DNA of 26,000 nucleotides from Chrysomallon squamiferum (GCA_012295275.1 CM022675.1:10460682-10486681), one strand, 5' to 3'; positions 14,257 to 24,778 are shown, counted from the stretch's first letter. Notes: generated by a model from the sequence alone, not told the origin. Numbers and translations: made by a program.

Positions 14257-14548
14257 CAGTATTCTTAAACCAACAAAACATCAACTCACAATAGCCAAAG
14301 TATCCACGGAACATGCAACGTTTTATCGGTGTCTAACTATCTGTATAATTTACCTATTCAGTTTGGTATATGTTGTTTTACAGGTTCAAATATATTTATG
14401 TGCAAAACACTGGAGCAAGGTTATTAAAATTCCTTTAAATCACTGCAGAAAATCGTGCTCGAAAACCAGACAGCAAAAATGTAGAGGACAGGAAGCCAGT
14501 TCAGTTTATGTAAGAGATACGACTGATTTTGAATTCAAATATGACTAA
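12665..14548 (+). CDS. Candidate small membrane protein, three exons, unrecognised
   Basis: Exons 12665-12728 (donor GTGAGG), 13018-13196 (acceptor TTATTCACAG, weaker donor GTTAGC) and 14384-14548 (acceptor TTGTTTTACAG, stop TAA). The phases fit (1, then 0) and give 135 aa. It begins MTWPMALLIYFLLNLPENV, a hydrophobic start. Exon 2 has a second hydrophobic stretch, ITAATVLLAVTFTLTHI, flanked by the basic ARWKDLNLK and the acidic SDDLSSTKSD. Exon 3 is basic and Cys-rich (NHCRKSCSKTRQQKC). A topology of one or two membrane segments is likely. I do not recognise the family and give no function. The first exon could be internal to a longer gene, and exon 3 is the least certain because of the weak donor before it; retention there would end the protein after VSRLGCCQCLLYV. 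Confidence 0.4.
12820..12902. repeat. (CA)n microsatellite in small intron
   Basis: A pure CA run, then imperfect CA/CG repeats, inside the 289-nt intron 12729-13017. Confidence 0.95.
13914..14036. repeat. (GA)n with (GATA)n block
   Basis: A long GA array interrupted by GATA repeats (about 13941-13958) and ended by a G run. It is in the second intron of the candidate membrane-protein gene. Confidence 0.95.
14208..14257. repeat. (AAT)n microsatellite
   Basis: A pure AAT run after a poly-A tract, in the same intron. Confidence 0.95.
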
Positions 14549-15900
14549 AAACAGACAACAGTTTTAAGGTTATTATGCTTTCTGTATGACGTATATTTAC
14601 AAAACAATATTACTGAGAAAGGAAGTTAAAGCTTTGTAAATTAATTTTAGACTTCTTCTTCTTTCTTTCTTTAAAATCTAAATATTGTATGCAAAGATGC
14701 AGAAGAATACTGGTTATTTGTTTCTTTCATTTCTCTCTCTTTCTCTATCTCTCCCTCTGTTACAGGCACACATAATTTCTCACTCTTTCACTTTGTATTA
14801 AGATATATAAATATGATTATCACACACACATCCACGCCCCCCACACATGTATGAATGTATGAGTCTATATTTAAATTATACATCATTCAGCATCAGATAA
14901 AAGAGAACAAGCGGAAGAAAAGTTCTCGTTTACAGAAGAAAGACTAAACCAAATATGGCGGCAAAGTCGAAGTCGACATTGACAGCGTGATATCAATTGT
15001 TCGAAACAAGTACACACACACCACTGTGACATCTATATGAGAGAATGGACGTGTATATATATATATATGTATATTGTATATTAAAAAGGAAAATAAATTC
15101 CTTTCTTCGAATTTTAGAAATAAAAGAAAGAACGAATTTAAATCCAAACTAAAACAGGTTTTTCGTTAGTAATCAATTACATATTCTTTTATTTTATTTT
15201 ATTTTTATATTTATTTATTTTTTAATTTTAATTTTAAAACGTCGAGGAGAGTATAAAGTAAAATACTATTTCAACACAAAAGCCAACAACAAAAAACAAT
15301 TAACATGTTGGATAAAATATTACAAAAAACAATAAGTGAAGGAAGAAGAACAATGACAGACATTATGTAGATTGACAGATACACAGATACATACACACGT
15401 ACACAGAACACACCCACACTACATAAAAAATGCTATTAGCTTTTGATTCTGCCTCCCTGCCTTCATTTCGATTTTTAAAAAAAAAGAAGAAAGAGTTATT
15501 TCCCTTCGATCGTCATTAATAGAGGATCATGAACAGCTATTTTAAACCAATTTAAACCTAAAAAAAGTGACATTTGTGGGATGGAATTGCCAGAGAACAG
15601 AAATATATATATATGGAGAAAAATGTCGTATTTAAAGATTTTTAAATATGTGAAAAGGATAGAAATTTAAATAATTAACAGTCATTTTATAAACAGAATT
15701 ACATTAATTAAAGCTTCATTTTTATAATTTGTTCGGTGACCTTAAGAATACTTGCAGGTGAAAGAGAAGGAATTCTCTGACAGATTATTTTAACTTACAG
15801 TTAACTTAAAATTTATGTTTGTGTATATGTATGTCCTTGATATATATCTGTACGTATGTACGTATGTACGTACATGTGTGTGTGTGTGTATGTATAGATA
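14549..15900. other. AT-rich gene-free stretch
   Basis: No coding sequence was recognised. It contains short pyrimidine tracts (14720-14760), a TA run near 15055-15068, TTTTA-type repeats near 15180-15230 and a GTAC/GTAT-rich patch near 15850-15880. It may hold the 3' flank of the gene ending at 14548. Confidence 0.4.
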
Positions 15901-15901
15901 G

Positions 15902-15905
<4 letters not shown>

Positions 15906-15994
<89 letters not shown>
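15906..15994. repeat. (GA)n microsatellite
   Basis: A pure GA array ending in a G run. Open frames on either strand are only Arg-Glu or Ser-Leu read-through. Confidence 0.95.
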
Positions 15995-16109
15995 GCTGTT
16001 CTATAATGAATTCCGATAATGAAGACTATTATCTTCACATTACAGTAAAAATATTAGTACGTTAGATAATTAAAGAGAAAAGATTTAGGATTTTGTGCTT
16101 TTGTAAAAT

Positions 16110-16560
16110 TTCCAAATTAGCTCTGGATAGAGGTGCCTGGGGGCGATCCTGCTACCTATCTATCTTCAGTCCAGTGTGCCATACCAAACCCGGCATATAT
16201 TACAACACACGGAATACTTTTGTTGCGATAGTATTATAATTCTGAGGAAGGAACGAACTTGACATTTCCACCTGCAGATTATGCAGCGCGATAAATTCAA
16301 TATAAATTTATCCGCGCGTGTTAGGTGTCGGAAATCAGCGCCTCAGAAGACGCGGGGCGGGCAGAAAGAAAGGAAGTGCAAATGTCGCAACCATTTCCGT
16401 TGTCATGCGCAGAGGAATTTAAATATCCTTGAGCCTGTCCTTGTGAATCGACCTCTTGTCGCCAAAGCGCGTCAGGATTTCCGGTGTCTGAGTGACGCGT
16501 TTGGCTGTTCCGTTCAAACCCTCGCCCTTGTCGCGTTTTTGTTCTGTTTTAAATTTTAAT
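16110..16560. other. CpG-containing island, open on both strands
   Basis: A non-repetitive stretch with many CpGs, clearly less AT-rich than its surroundings from about 16275 to 16530. An ATG frame (16281-16559, 92 aa, basic and Cys-rich) is open on +, and a frame without ATG is open over much of it on -. Neither has a recognisable domain. It contains CATGCGCA, an NRF1-like half site. A promoter or CpG island is at least as likely as a coding exon. Confidence 0.35.
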
Positions 16561-17194
16561 TACTAGAATTAGAAAGTCAAACTGAAAGCTGGAATGGTTA
16601 ATGAAAAAAAAATCAGTTTAAACAGATAACAGAAAAAAAGGTGGAGGGGGGGGGAAAATAATAATAATAAAAAAGAAAAAGAGAAAGAAAATAACTCCAA
16701 CAGAACACCAGTAATCTAAAAAAAAAAAAAATAATAATAATAACAACAATAAAATGACAATAATAATAGTAAAATAATTAACAATACAGAAATAGTGAGA
16801 AGGAGATTAAAAAATATATATATCCCAACAAAGATAAGTAGTAAATAAATAATTAGATATCTGTAAATAAAATATCAACAAAAATAACAACAACAAGAAA
16901 GAACAAAAACAACAGTAACTGTTGCCCTAATAAATAAATAAATAAATAAATAAATAATAACAAGTGTTTTCTTTAATCATAATACATTATTGATATTACG
17001 TGATAAACTATTAAAATTCAAAGTACTGCCCGATAAAAAGACAAAATGCTAGATAAAGATTTACAGTGCATGACTTGAGATCTATTTTTAAACTTTTTAT
17101 TTTATTTTTTATTTAATAATTATGTTGGCAACACTATATTTCTTCTGCAAAGATATCGTGATATTGTATGCAATTATACTTAGAAAATCTGCAG

Positions 17195-17195
<1 letters not shown>
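16561..17195. other. A-rich stretch with short AAT/AAC/AAAT repeats
   Basis: Low-complexity A-rich DNA. No gene signal was seen. Confidence 0.6.
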
Positions 17196-17197
<2 letters not shown>

Positions 17198-17250
<53 letters not shown>

Positions 17251-17356
17251 TACATAAACACACACATATATACACATACACACACGCGCATACATATTCA
17301 TCGCTATATATTTGTGTGTGTGTGTGCATGTGTGTGTGTGTGTGTATGTGAGTGTG
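17198..17356. repeat. (CA)n followed by (GT)n
   Basis: A CA array (about 17199-17290) is followed, after a short spacer, by a GT array (about 17311-17356). The two can pair as an inverted repeat. Confidence 0.9.
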
Positions 17357-17819
17357 TTTATTTATGTAATTTTTTAAAGTGTAATAATAAATAATTTTAT
17401 CCCAGAATCAAGTTTATTCAATACAAGCTAAAGTGAATTATTAATAACTACATTTCATAAATAATAAGAATTAAAAACCGATAAATCTACATTTTCATTA
17501 TTTTTTATTAAATTCATTATAACAGAAAGTTGTTAAAAATGATACAAAATCATATTTGATTAAAAAGGACCTAATTTAACATTTTAGTTATCTGTAAATA
17601 AAACATCAACAATTATTTCACAAAAAAAAAAAAAAAAAAAAAATGAACATATATATTTCATGACAAATTCTTCTTCATAAGTAACTATGATTTTTTTAAA
17701 TTTTTTATTAAAATGACATTTTGACCCATTTCATAGATTATTCAAATATTTATGATAAATTCTTTTTCATAAGTTCAAATACTAATTTTATAAAAACAGG
17801 TTTATATTATATTCTCTTT

Positions 17820-17820
<1 letters not shown>

Positions 17821-17867
<47 letters not shown>

Positions 17868-17877
17868 TACATATAAA

Positions 17878-17932
<55 letters not shown>
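17821..17932. repeat. (TA)n then (CA)n
   Basis: A pure TA array passes directly into a long CA array. Confidence 0.95.
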
Positions 17933-17936
<4 letters not shown>

Positions 17937-17984
17937 GTTTTACCGGAGGACTTTTAAAGTAAATTTTGTTTTAAAAATTAGGGT

Positions 17985-18240
17985 CATGTTTTATTAAAAC
18001 GTCAGAGTTTCGATAAAGAAAAGAATTATTCGCCAGAGCTTTAATGACGCGAGTGATCGATTTCAAGTGGGCCCTCAGGTAACAGATTTCAAAGGTGTAA
18101 TTAATTAGACCGCAGAAAAATTACTCACCTGGATTTCTCACGTGGGCTTAATCTTCTAAAGTGTTAATGTAATTAATATATTTACATTTATTTATGGGCC
18201 GAGCTCAGAGTATCCGAATAAATATTTAATTTTCTTTTTC
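17985..18240. other. Island of unique sequence, possible regulatory element
   Basis: It has normal complexity between microsatellites. It carries TAATTAATTAG (homeodomain-type sites), an E-box CACGTG near 18140, AGTGGGCCCTCAGG, and a perfect GTGAGT donor on the - strand near 18126. No open frame of note was seen. Confidence 0.3.
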
Positions 18241-18253
18241 GTTTGCTTTTTGG

Positions 18254-18460
18254 TGATAATGTTGTTGTTGTTGTTATCATTATTAATATTATTTTTATTA
18301 TTATTATTATTATTGTTACTGTTATTTTTATTATTATTTTTATTATTGTTTGTATTATTATTAATGTTATTATTATTGTAGATATTATTATTGTTTATTG
18401 TTGTTGTTGTTGTTGTTGTTGTTCTTTTTATTACATTGTTGTTGTTGTTGTTGTTGTCTT
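18254..18460. repeat. (GTT)n/(ATT)n trinucleotide array
   Basis: Alternating GTT and ATT blocks with few interruptions. Confidence 0.95.
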
Positions 18461-18573
18461 TGACTCTGACTGAAATGGAAAGAGAGAGAGAGTATCATGC
18501 ACATGCGCACTGAGATATATCGATAGATACAGATAAAGAGAATAACAATAATATAAATAATAACTACTTTAAA

Positions 18574-18618
<45 letters not shown>

Positions 18619-18715
18619 CAACAACAACAACAACAACAAGAAGAAGAAGAAGAAGAAGAAGAAAAAGAAGAAGAAAAATAATAATAAGAAAAAGAAGAAG
18701 AACAACAACAACCAC
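18574..18715. repeat. (AAT)n-(AAC)n-(AAG)n composite array
   Basis: Three successive trinucleotide blocks of the AAN type, ending in AAC again. It is complementary in composition to the array at 18254-18460. Confidence 0.95.
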
Positions 18716-18805
18716 AATAGCAACAAACCATTAAACCAAAAAAAAAAAAAAAATCAGCATTCCTTACTATACCCATTGCCTCTAACAACCTCTGAAAAAT
18801 ATTTC

Positions 18806-19083
18806 TCTTCTTAATATTATTATTATTATTATTATCATTATTTTATTCCAACACGTCTTTCCTAATAATCCAGGCTTCAGAAAAGCAAAATGTAATATAC
18901 CTGTGTCCCTTTAACTGTGATAAATTTACCAGCTGGGTGATGCATGACACAAAACCGAACTTTGACGACCTCATGCAATAAATAAGGAACAGGGCCATTC
19001 ATCAAACTAAGCTTGTGTTTCTTCAAATCATCTTATTGGTAATTGGTTGAAAGCTCTTGGGGCATAGGTTGACCATCAAGGGG
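18806..19083 (-). mobile_element. Dispersed SINE-like element, copy 2
   Basis: This is the reverse complement of the element at 470-737, with the same internal order and the same (AAT)n-plus-ATTAAGAAGA end. Homology stops at both sides at matching places, which marks true element ends. I saw no obvious target-site duplication. Confidence 0.65.
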
Positions 19084-19309
19084 ATTTCGTATGGATGGTT
19101 TAATAGCGAAAGGATTTCTCAAAGCTGAAGTAGGTAGCCAACGAAAAGATTGTTCTTTTTGAGTTTTAAAGAGAATGGAAAGACGTTGATGTCAATGTGC
19201 TTTTAGTGGTGTTGTGAAGAATTTAAAAAACTGTATTTGTTTCGGAAACAAAAGAAGAAGAAAGAAAGAAAAAAAAAGGTCCTTTTTAATATTTCTGTGT
19301 ATTTTGTGT

Positions 19310-19481
19310 TATTATTATTATTATTATTATTATTATGATTATTATTATTATTGTTGTTGTTGTTGTTGTTATTATTATAATCATTTTTCTTACATATTAA
19401 TGAAATATTGTTTTTGTAATAGAAATAATAGCAGTAATAACAACAACAATAATAGTAGTAGTGCTAGTAATACTTATAAAA

Positions 19482-19517
<36 letters not shown>

Positions 19518-19670
19518 GTAGTAGTAGTAATAATAATAATAGTAGTAATAACAATAATACTATATCTGTTGTTGTTGTAATTATTATTATTATTATTATT
19601 ATTGTAATACTTCTTCTTCTTCTTCTTCTTCTCATTAACATTATTATTATTATTATTATTAGTTGTTGTT
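19310..19670. repeat. Large composite trinucleotide array
   Basis: ATT, GTT, AAT, AAC, AGT and CTT triplet blocks in succession. The 184-codon frame across it is low-complexity (poly-Tyr/Cys/Asn/Ile) and not a credible protein. Confidence 0.95.
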
Positions 19671-19689
19671 CAAAGATATTTATGAAACT

Positions 19690-19900
19690 TAAATCTGTTC
19701 GTTTGTTGTCTGTGAGTTTGTCTTCAAGGAGGTTATTACGTACTGTGGATGATAGGACCCATCAGTAATGTTAATCGGAGGACTTTAATCATGTCAGGTG
19801 ACCGTGTAAGCATGCGCAGTGAAGCGGAAACGTATGTTTCCCCGGAAACACTGACAAAACTGTCATGCTCACTGTCAAAATAATTCACAGTTCGCGTGGG
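19690..19900. other. Unique-sequence island with NRF1-like site and short inverted repeat
   Basis: GCATGCGCAGTG (about 19810-19821) resembles an NRF1 site. GGAAAC-GTAT-GTTTCC (19826-19841) is a short perfect inverted repeat, followed by another GGAAAC. No supported coding sequence. Confidence 0.35.
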
Positions 19901-19967
19901 AATTTTAGTTATTCATTTTAATTTCTTTGTTTCTTTCTTAGAAACTCCCAAGCGAGAGACTAATAGT

Positions 19968-20091
<124 letters not shown>

Positions 20092-20253
20092 TAACTGAAG
20101 AAAGATTTAAAATGAAAGAATAAAATGGAATAATACAAAACACACAGAATAAGGAATGTTTAAATATTGCATTAACAAAGTCAGGTAACTAAACCATTGG
20201 TGATACTTATTTTTCTCAAGGTTCACTTCCGAGAATCGATACCAAAAACTTAC

Positions 20254-20322
20254 GTTTTTCTGAATGCAATGAGGTAATGACATAAATAAAGACAGGCACA
20301 CAAACACAATAAGTAACGCCAT
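20254..20322 (-). CDS. Signal-peptide first exon of an unknown secreted protein
   Basis: On the - strand ATG 20322 opens MALLIVFVCLSLFMSLPHC, a classic hydrophobic signal peptide. The exon ends after IQKN at a perfect GTAAGT donor (20253-20248) in phase 0, giving 23 codons. The start context has G at -3 and +4. Read-through past the donor stays open for a while but looks noncoding. I could not find a convincing next exon to the left among the microsatellites. If real, the gene encodes a secreted or membrane-anchored product; identity unknown. A chance hydrophobic frame is the main alternative. Confidence 0.4.
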
Positions 20323-20537
20323 TACTTATCAACATCTCACACTTTCGCTCACTCTTTAGAGACAATGACTTTCAAAACAAGTCAAGGTCAACGTTCACTG
20401 CTTAATATTATTACTAACTTTTATTACAATTTTTATTTTATTTTATTTTTTTAAGAAAGTTTTACTGTAAATTTTTGCCACCATTTGACAGACAATACGT
20501 TACCCAGGCAAATTATTCCATTATCGTCTCCTAGGAG

Positions 20538-20588
20538 TGCGTCATCGAGCATTGCTGTCAACGTCATTTATATAAGCCCTACGTCATT
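20538..20588 (-). promoter_or_regulatory. TATA box with CRE-like sites
   Basis: On the - strand, TGACGTA lies just upstream of TTATATAAATGACG, followed by GATGACGC. This puts three TGACG words around a good TATA box. The TATA lies about 245 nt upstream of the signal-peptide ATG at 20322. It could also serve the + strand (TATATAAG). Confidence 0.4.
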
Positions 20589-20652
20589 TTGCCAAGTTTT
20601 TTTCTTTACGTTTTTTCCTCCCCTTTGGATACGAACCACATCGACATAAAGG

Positions 20653-20793
20653 ATGGTGCTCCTTTTCTCCACGGGATTAAGACGATACCCAGACAGAAAA
20701 AAGATCAACTGGGGGTCGCTTCATTGTTTTACATTAAATACGCAGTATTTTCTAGTTAAATTTACTATTGTTATTAACTGGAGTTTAGCTTAA
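20653..20793 (+). CDS. Short open frame downstream of TATA box, doubtful
   Basis: ATG 20653 gives 46 aa starting MVLLFSTGLRRYPDRKK. It lies about 80 nt after the TATA element read on +. There is no recognisable domain, and chance is likely. Confidence 0.12.
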   Translation: MVLLFSTGLRRYPDRKKINWGSLHCFTLNTQYFLVKFTIVINWSLA

Positions 20794-21000
20794 AATACAA
20801 CAGGAAGAAACTCGACATATCTGTTTTGTAAGAAAATAAAAACCCGGCGCCTGTTTTAGTTTTATCTGTTTAGAAAAATATATATATAATATATATATAG
20901 ACATATTTATTGACATATACATACAGAAAGAAGAAAAGAAAAAAAAACACAACATCAACACTAACATAGTTTAGTTACACATACTTATCTGTCTATGTCC

Positions 21001-21080
21001 GACCATTTGTTGGTCTGTCTCTCTTTCTTTGTCTCTATCCGACCATTTGTTGGTCTGTCTCTCTTTCTTTGTTTCTATCC
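21001..21080. repeat. 40-nt tandem repeat, two copies
   Basis: Units at 21001-21040 and 21041-21080 differ at one position (GTCTC versus GTTTC). They lead into TCTG/CTGT-rich sequence. Confidence 0.9.
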
Positions 21081-21315
21081 ATCTATATCTTTCTGTCTGC
21101 CTCTCTCTGTTTGTCTGTGTCTGTCTGTCTGTCTGTTTATCTATCAGTCTGTTTGTCTGTCTCGCTCTTTCTCTCTTTTTTGTCTAATTGTCACTCTGTC
21201 CGTCCGTCTGTAAGTTTGTCTGTCTGTCTGTGTATCATTCACCTGTCTAATTGTCATCTATCGTCCATCCATCCTTCCATCCTTCCATCCATCCATCTGT
21301 TTATCTATCCATCTG
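21081..21315. repeat. (TCTG)n/(ATCC)n degenerate tetranucleotide region
   Basis: Imperfect CTGT and CATC tetranucleotide repeats. Frames here are low-complexity Ser/Leu/Val/Cys. Confidence 0.85.
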
Positions 21316-21502
21316 ATATATCTATCTCCTTGTCTGTGTGATCTCGTAATGTTGCTAACAGCCCATTTACAAAGCTCTGTCTGCTAATAATGTTATTTTT
21401 AGTTAATATATATCTGAAAAAATATCTAATTGTTAATGTTCTAATAATAATAATATTTTCCACCCACACAGAAAAGACTAAAGTAAATTATACAGTTGAT
21501 AG

Positions 21503-21602
<100 letters not shown>

Positions 21603-21722
21603 ACTACTAATAATGTGTTAATTAATTTTTCGTTTTAACTTATTTATTTATTCATTTCTGTATTAGTCATTTATATATTTAATATTTATTTACATATTTA
21701 TTATTTATGTATGTGCATATGC

Positions 21723-21723
<1 letters not shown>

Positions 21724-21776
<53 letters not shown>

Positions 21777-21890
21777 GTATGTATATATGTATGTTTGCAT
21801 AGATGTACGGAAGTCTTTAATTATTTATATTTATTATGTATGTATGTATGTATGAGTGTATGTATGTATGTAAATATGTATATATGTATT
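21724..21890. repeat. (TA)n and (GTAT)n microsatellites
   Basis: A TA array (to about 21764), followed by GTAT repeats and further GTAT-rich sequence to about 21890. Confidence 0.95.
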
Positions 21891-22120
21891 TATTCACTTT
21901 CTGTCTCTGAACGTTGTAGTAGTCGACACTGACACAGACTGTGCGTTGTTTTCTCAGAGGGCAAATATACGCCCTGTTGTCAGAAACTTGGGTCTTTTAG
22001 TGTAAGTTACCTTTCAGATCCCTGACTTGTGAATAATAATATTAAAAACAAATCATGCCTGATAACATCTTACCAACACCCAGAAATGCTATGCAACAAA
22101 CAGCAATATATATAAACTCG

Positions 22121-22190
22121 TGTATGTGTGTGTGTGTGTGTGTGTGTTTGTGTGTGTTTGTGTGTTTGTGTTTGTGTGTGTGTGTGTGTA
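22121..22190. repeat. (GT)n microsatellite with TTTG interruptions
   Basis: GT repeats broken by several TTTG units. Confidence 0.95.
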
Positions 22191-22199
22191 CACGCACGC

Positions 22200-22930
22200 A
22201 GAAACGGACTCAATAACATAAATACACATAGAAATGGATACAAAAACAAACAAAAATATCTGTAGATTAAATGTCACAACAAAATTAAGTAAAAAAAAAC
22301 CCAGTAACAACAAACAACCCTTTAAAATACAATAATCGGAATAAAAGAAAAACCTAAATAATAGAAATAATAAGAAAAAAAACCCCGTCCCCTGAATAAT
22401 TAAAATTAAAAAAAAAAAAAAAAAAAAAACAAAAACAACAAAAACATGAAAGCAATCTAACCAATAACTCACCCAGAAAACATCCAACAGCAGTGTCTCC
22501 CTTCCCCCGTCACCCGTCCCCGTCACAAAATAATCCGAACACATTCACATCTCTTCGATTTGATGGGAGCCCACTTAAGAACACTACAAATAAAATATAA
22601 ATAAATTAGTAAATAAGTAAAAAAGTTTTAAAAAACCCCAAAACATTGATAAATAAGTAAATAAGCAAGCAACCAAATAAGTAAGTAAGTAAGTAACTAA
22701 ATAAATAATAAATAAATAAATAAAGTAAATAACGAAGTATTAACCAAATTAACTAAATAAATAAATAAAAAAACAAGTTCTGCTTATTTCTTAATACACA
22801 ATGTATCTTAAATCTGATAGTAAAAAAAATTTAAAAACTTGAAAACACCCGAGTTAGAACTGTCACGCACGAATTGCTTTGAAATTAATAACCGCTTGAA
22901 GAAAAAAAAATGGAGAGTGTCGTCACGCTG
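22200..22930. other. A-rich stretch with AAAT/AAGT repeats
   Basis: A poly-A tract near 22410-22429 and AAAT or TAAG tetranucleotides at about 22590-22770. No gene recognised. A short more complex part (22440-22570) has no clear frame. Confidence 0.5.
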
Positions 22931-23350
22931 AACCGTAGCATTCAGGAGAGATTCACCGAACCGTGACAAATAAAAACAAACAACTGGCACCGCTGTCACA
23001 ATTACGAGATTTCTAAAACTCAACTCTTGGACCTTTCGAAGAATCTCGGATTAAATTAATCGCAAGGAGATAAACGACTGCGCTGACTCTTTCTCTTCTT
23101 TTCCCTGCACCGACAGAAGACAGAGAGAAGAAAGAAGATTGTTGATCGGTTGCTAGGGACGACGCTATCGCAATTTACGAAAGTCACTGACATTTACGTT
23201 TCGTCTTAAAGCATGGAATTATGGTGCCTCGCCGTTTGTCCTTTTTCAGACTCGCCCGAACGGCGTAAATGACCAGTGACATCTTGAAACAGACACCCAT
23301 TAGAAAAATTGACCTCCCGATTCTAATTCCGAACAGCTGATAATATTAAC
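22930..23350. promoter_or_regulatory. CpG-containing island with X-box-like site
   Basis: Unique, less AT-rich sequence. GTTGCTAGGGACGAC (23149-23163) resembles the RFX X-box, though its right half is imperfect. A - strand frame without ATG (about 23055-22860) encodes a hydrophobic-then-polar stretch, NLVIVTAVPVVCFYL. It could be a promoter for a gene that begins here or beyond the window. Weak evidence. Confidence 0.3.
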
Positions 23351-24132
23351 GTGTTTAAAATCGATTTAGATGCAATTAGCGCCCAAAACTCGCCAATTTT
23401 GCCCGTCGGAATCCATTTTCTTGAACATTTTTCTTGTATTTAATTTTTTTTTTTTTTTTTTTTTTTTTCTTTCTTTGGAAAAGGGGGTCATTATCTGTAT
23501 CACAGCTGATAAAAGATTTATGAAATTAACCAGATTTTCTGAGTCTCAGACTGATTGTGGATATGGCGGTCAACGTTAGCGAAGGACAGAAAGAATTGAG
23601 CTTGTTTTGTTTTTGTTTTTGTTTTTATCAGGCGCGTGCGTGTTGCAGAGACGTACTTGTGATTCGAAGATGAAGAAGTAAACAATGTGAGGTGACAAAA
23701 ATAATTTTAGAAATAAATACATGAAGAATTTACATTTTTTAATATAGAAAAATAATTTTTTAAAAAGGGATGATAACATAATAAAAATAATTAAACAACA
23801 ACAACAACGATAATAATAATATAATAATGATAATGAAACAGAACCTCAGCCAAAAAAAAAAATAAAAAATTACCACATATATAAATAAAAATACGCAAAA
23901 CAAAAGAAAACAAAAGACAAAGAAAACAAAAAAAGAAACAAAATAAATCAAATCCAAAAAAAACCCCTTACTATCTATTAATTACACAAACTACTAAAAC
24001 TGCACTTTGTTATTCCAGTACAATAACGTTTACTAATTCACAGAACCAGCAAAATACTAACCAACTACTATTATAGTTTCAGTAACGTATTAACAATATA
24101 TAAATTAATAAAAACTAATTATATTGAGTTCT

Positions 24133-24249
24133 AACTTACTATTATCATAATTTACTAACATTCTAACACAACAGTTTACTACCGATCTCTATAGTGTTGT
24201 ACTAACTTACTAATATCATAACTTACTAACTTTCTAACACAACAATTTA
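24133..24249. repeat. 70-nt-period direct repeat
   Basis: Two copies starting at 24133 and 24203 share AACTTACT, ATCATAA, TTACTAAC and TTCTAACACAACA in the same order, with a few substitutions. Confidence 0.75.
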
Positions 24250-24589
24250 ACGTTTTGAAATCTGTGTTAAACTAAAAGAAGATAAACTGAGTCAAAAAAC
24301 GAAAGCTTTCAGTGCAAAACTATTTATTTATGTTTCTTATGACACTGACGTTTTTATTATATTGCCGAGACTTATTTTATTTTCCGAAGTGACACAAATG
24401 TCCATAAAGATAACTATATTCCGTGTTAGCTGTCTTATTTGTGGCCGTGTTTGCATAGTCAAACAAAATTTGCATAATTAAAACAAACAGGTCTTAGGTG
24501 GACTGAACCTACGAGCGTGCGTCATCGCTTGTTAGCAGAAAGAGTGAAATGTTCTAAACTTAATTTTGTCAGACGATGTCTTATAATAC

Positions 24590-24592
<3 letters not shown>

Positions 24593-24669
<77 letters not shown>
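24593..24669. repeat. (GA)n microsatellite
   Basis: Pure GA array. Confidence 0.95.
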
Positions 24670-24673
<4 letters not shown>

Positions 24674-24778
24674 TTTGTAACTGTAATACGTTTTTTCTTT
24701 TCAGAGATAAAATAACATTATTATAATACCCGCAACAGGACAAACTGTAATCAAAAAGTAAAAAGTGGTAGAAACAGA

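Noticed and set aside
16505-16525. tRNA-like B box (GTTCAAACC)
   Set aside because: No matching A box or cloverleaf was found upstream, so neither a tRNA gene nor a tRNA-derived SINE is supported.
19214-19768. 184-codon frame of poly-Tyr, Cys, Asn, Ser and Ile
   Set aside because: It is pure translation of trinucleotide microsatellites.
19700-19770. Possible second exon for the signal-peptide gene (- strand acceptor ATCATCCACAG)
   Set aside because: The join is in frame but adds only 17 codons with no conserved or peptide-like features, so there is too little to support it.
22089-22544. 151-codon - strand frame
   Set aside because: It is made of poly-Phe/Leu and Thr-His repeats from A-rich and GT microsatellite DNA.
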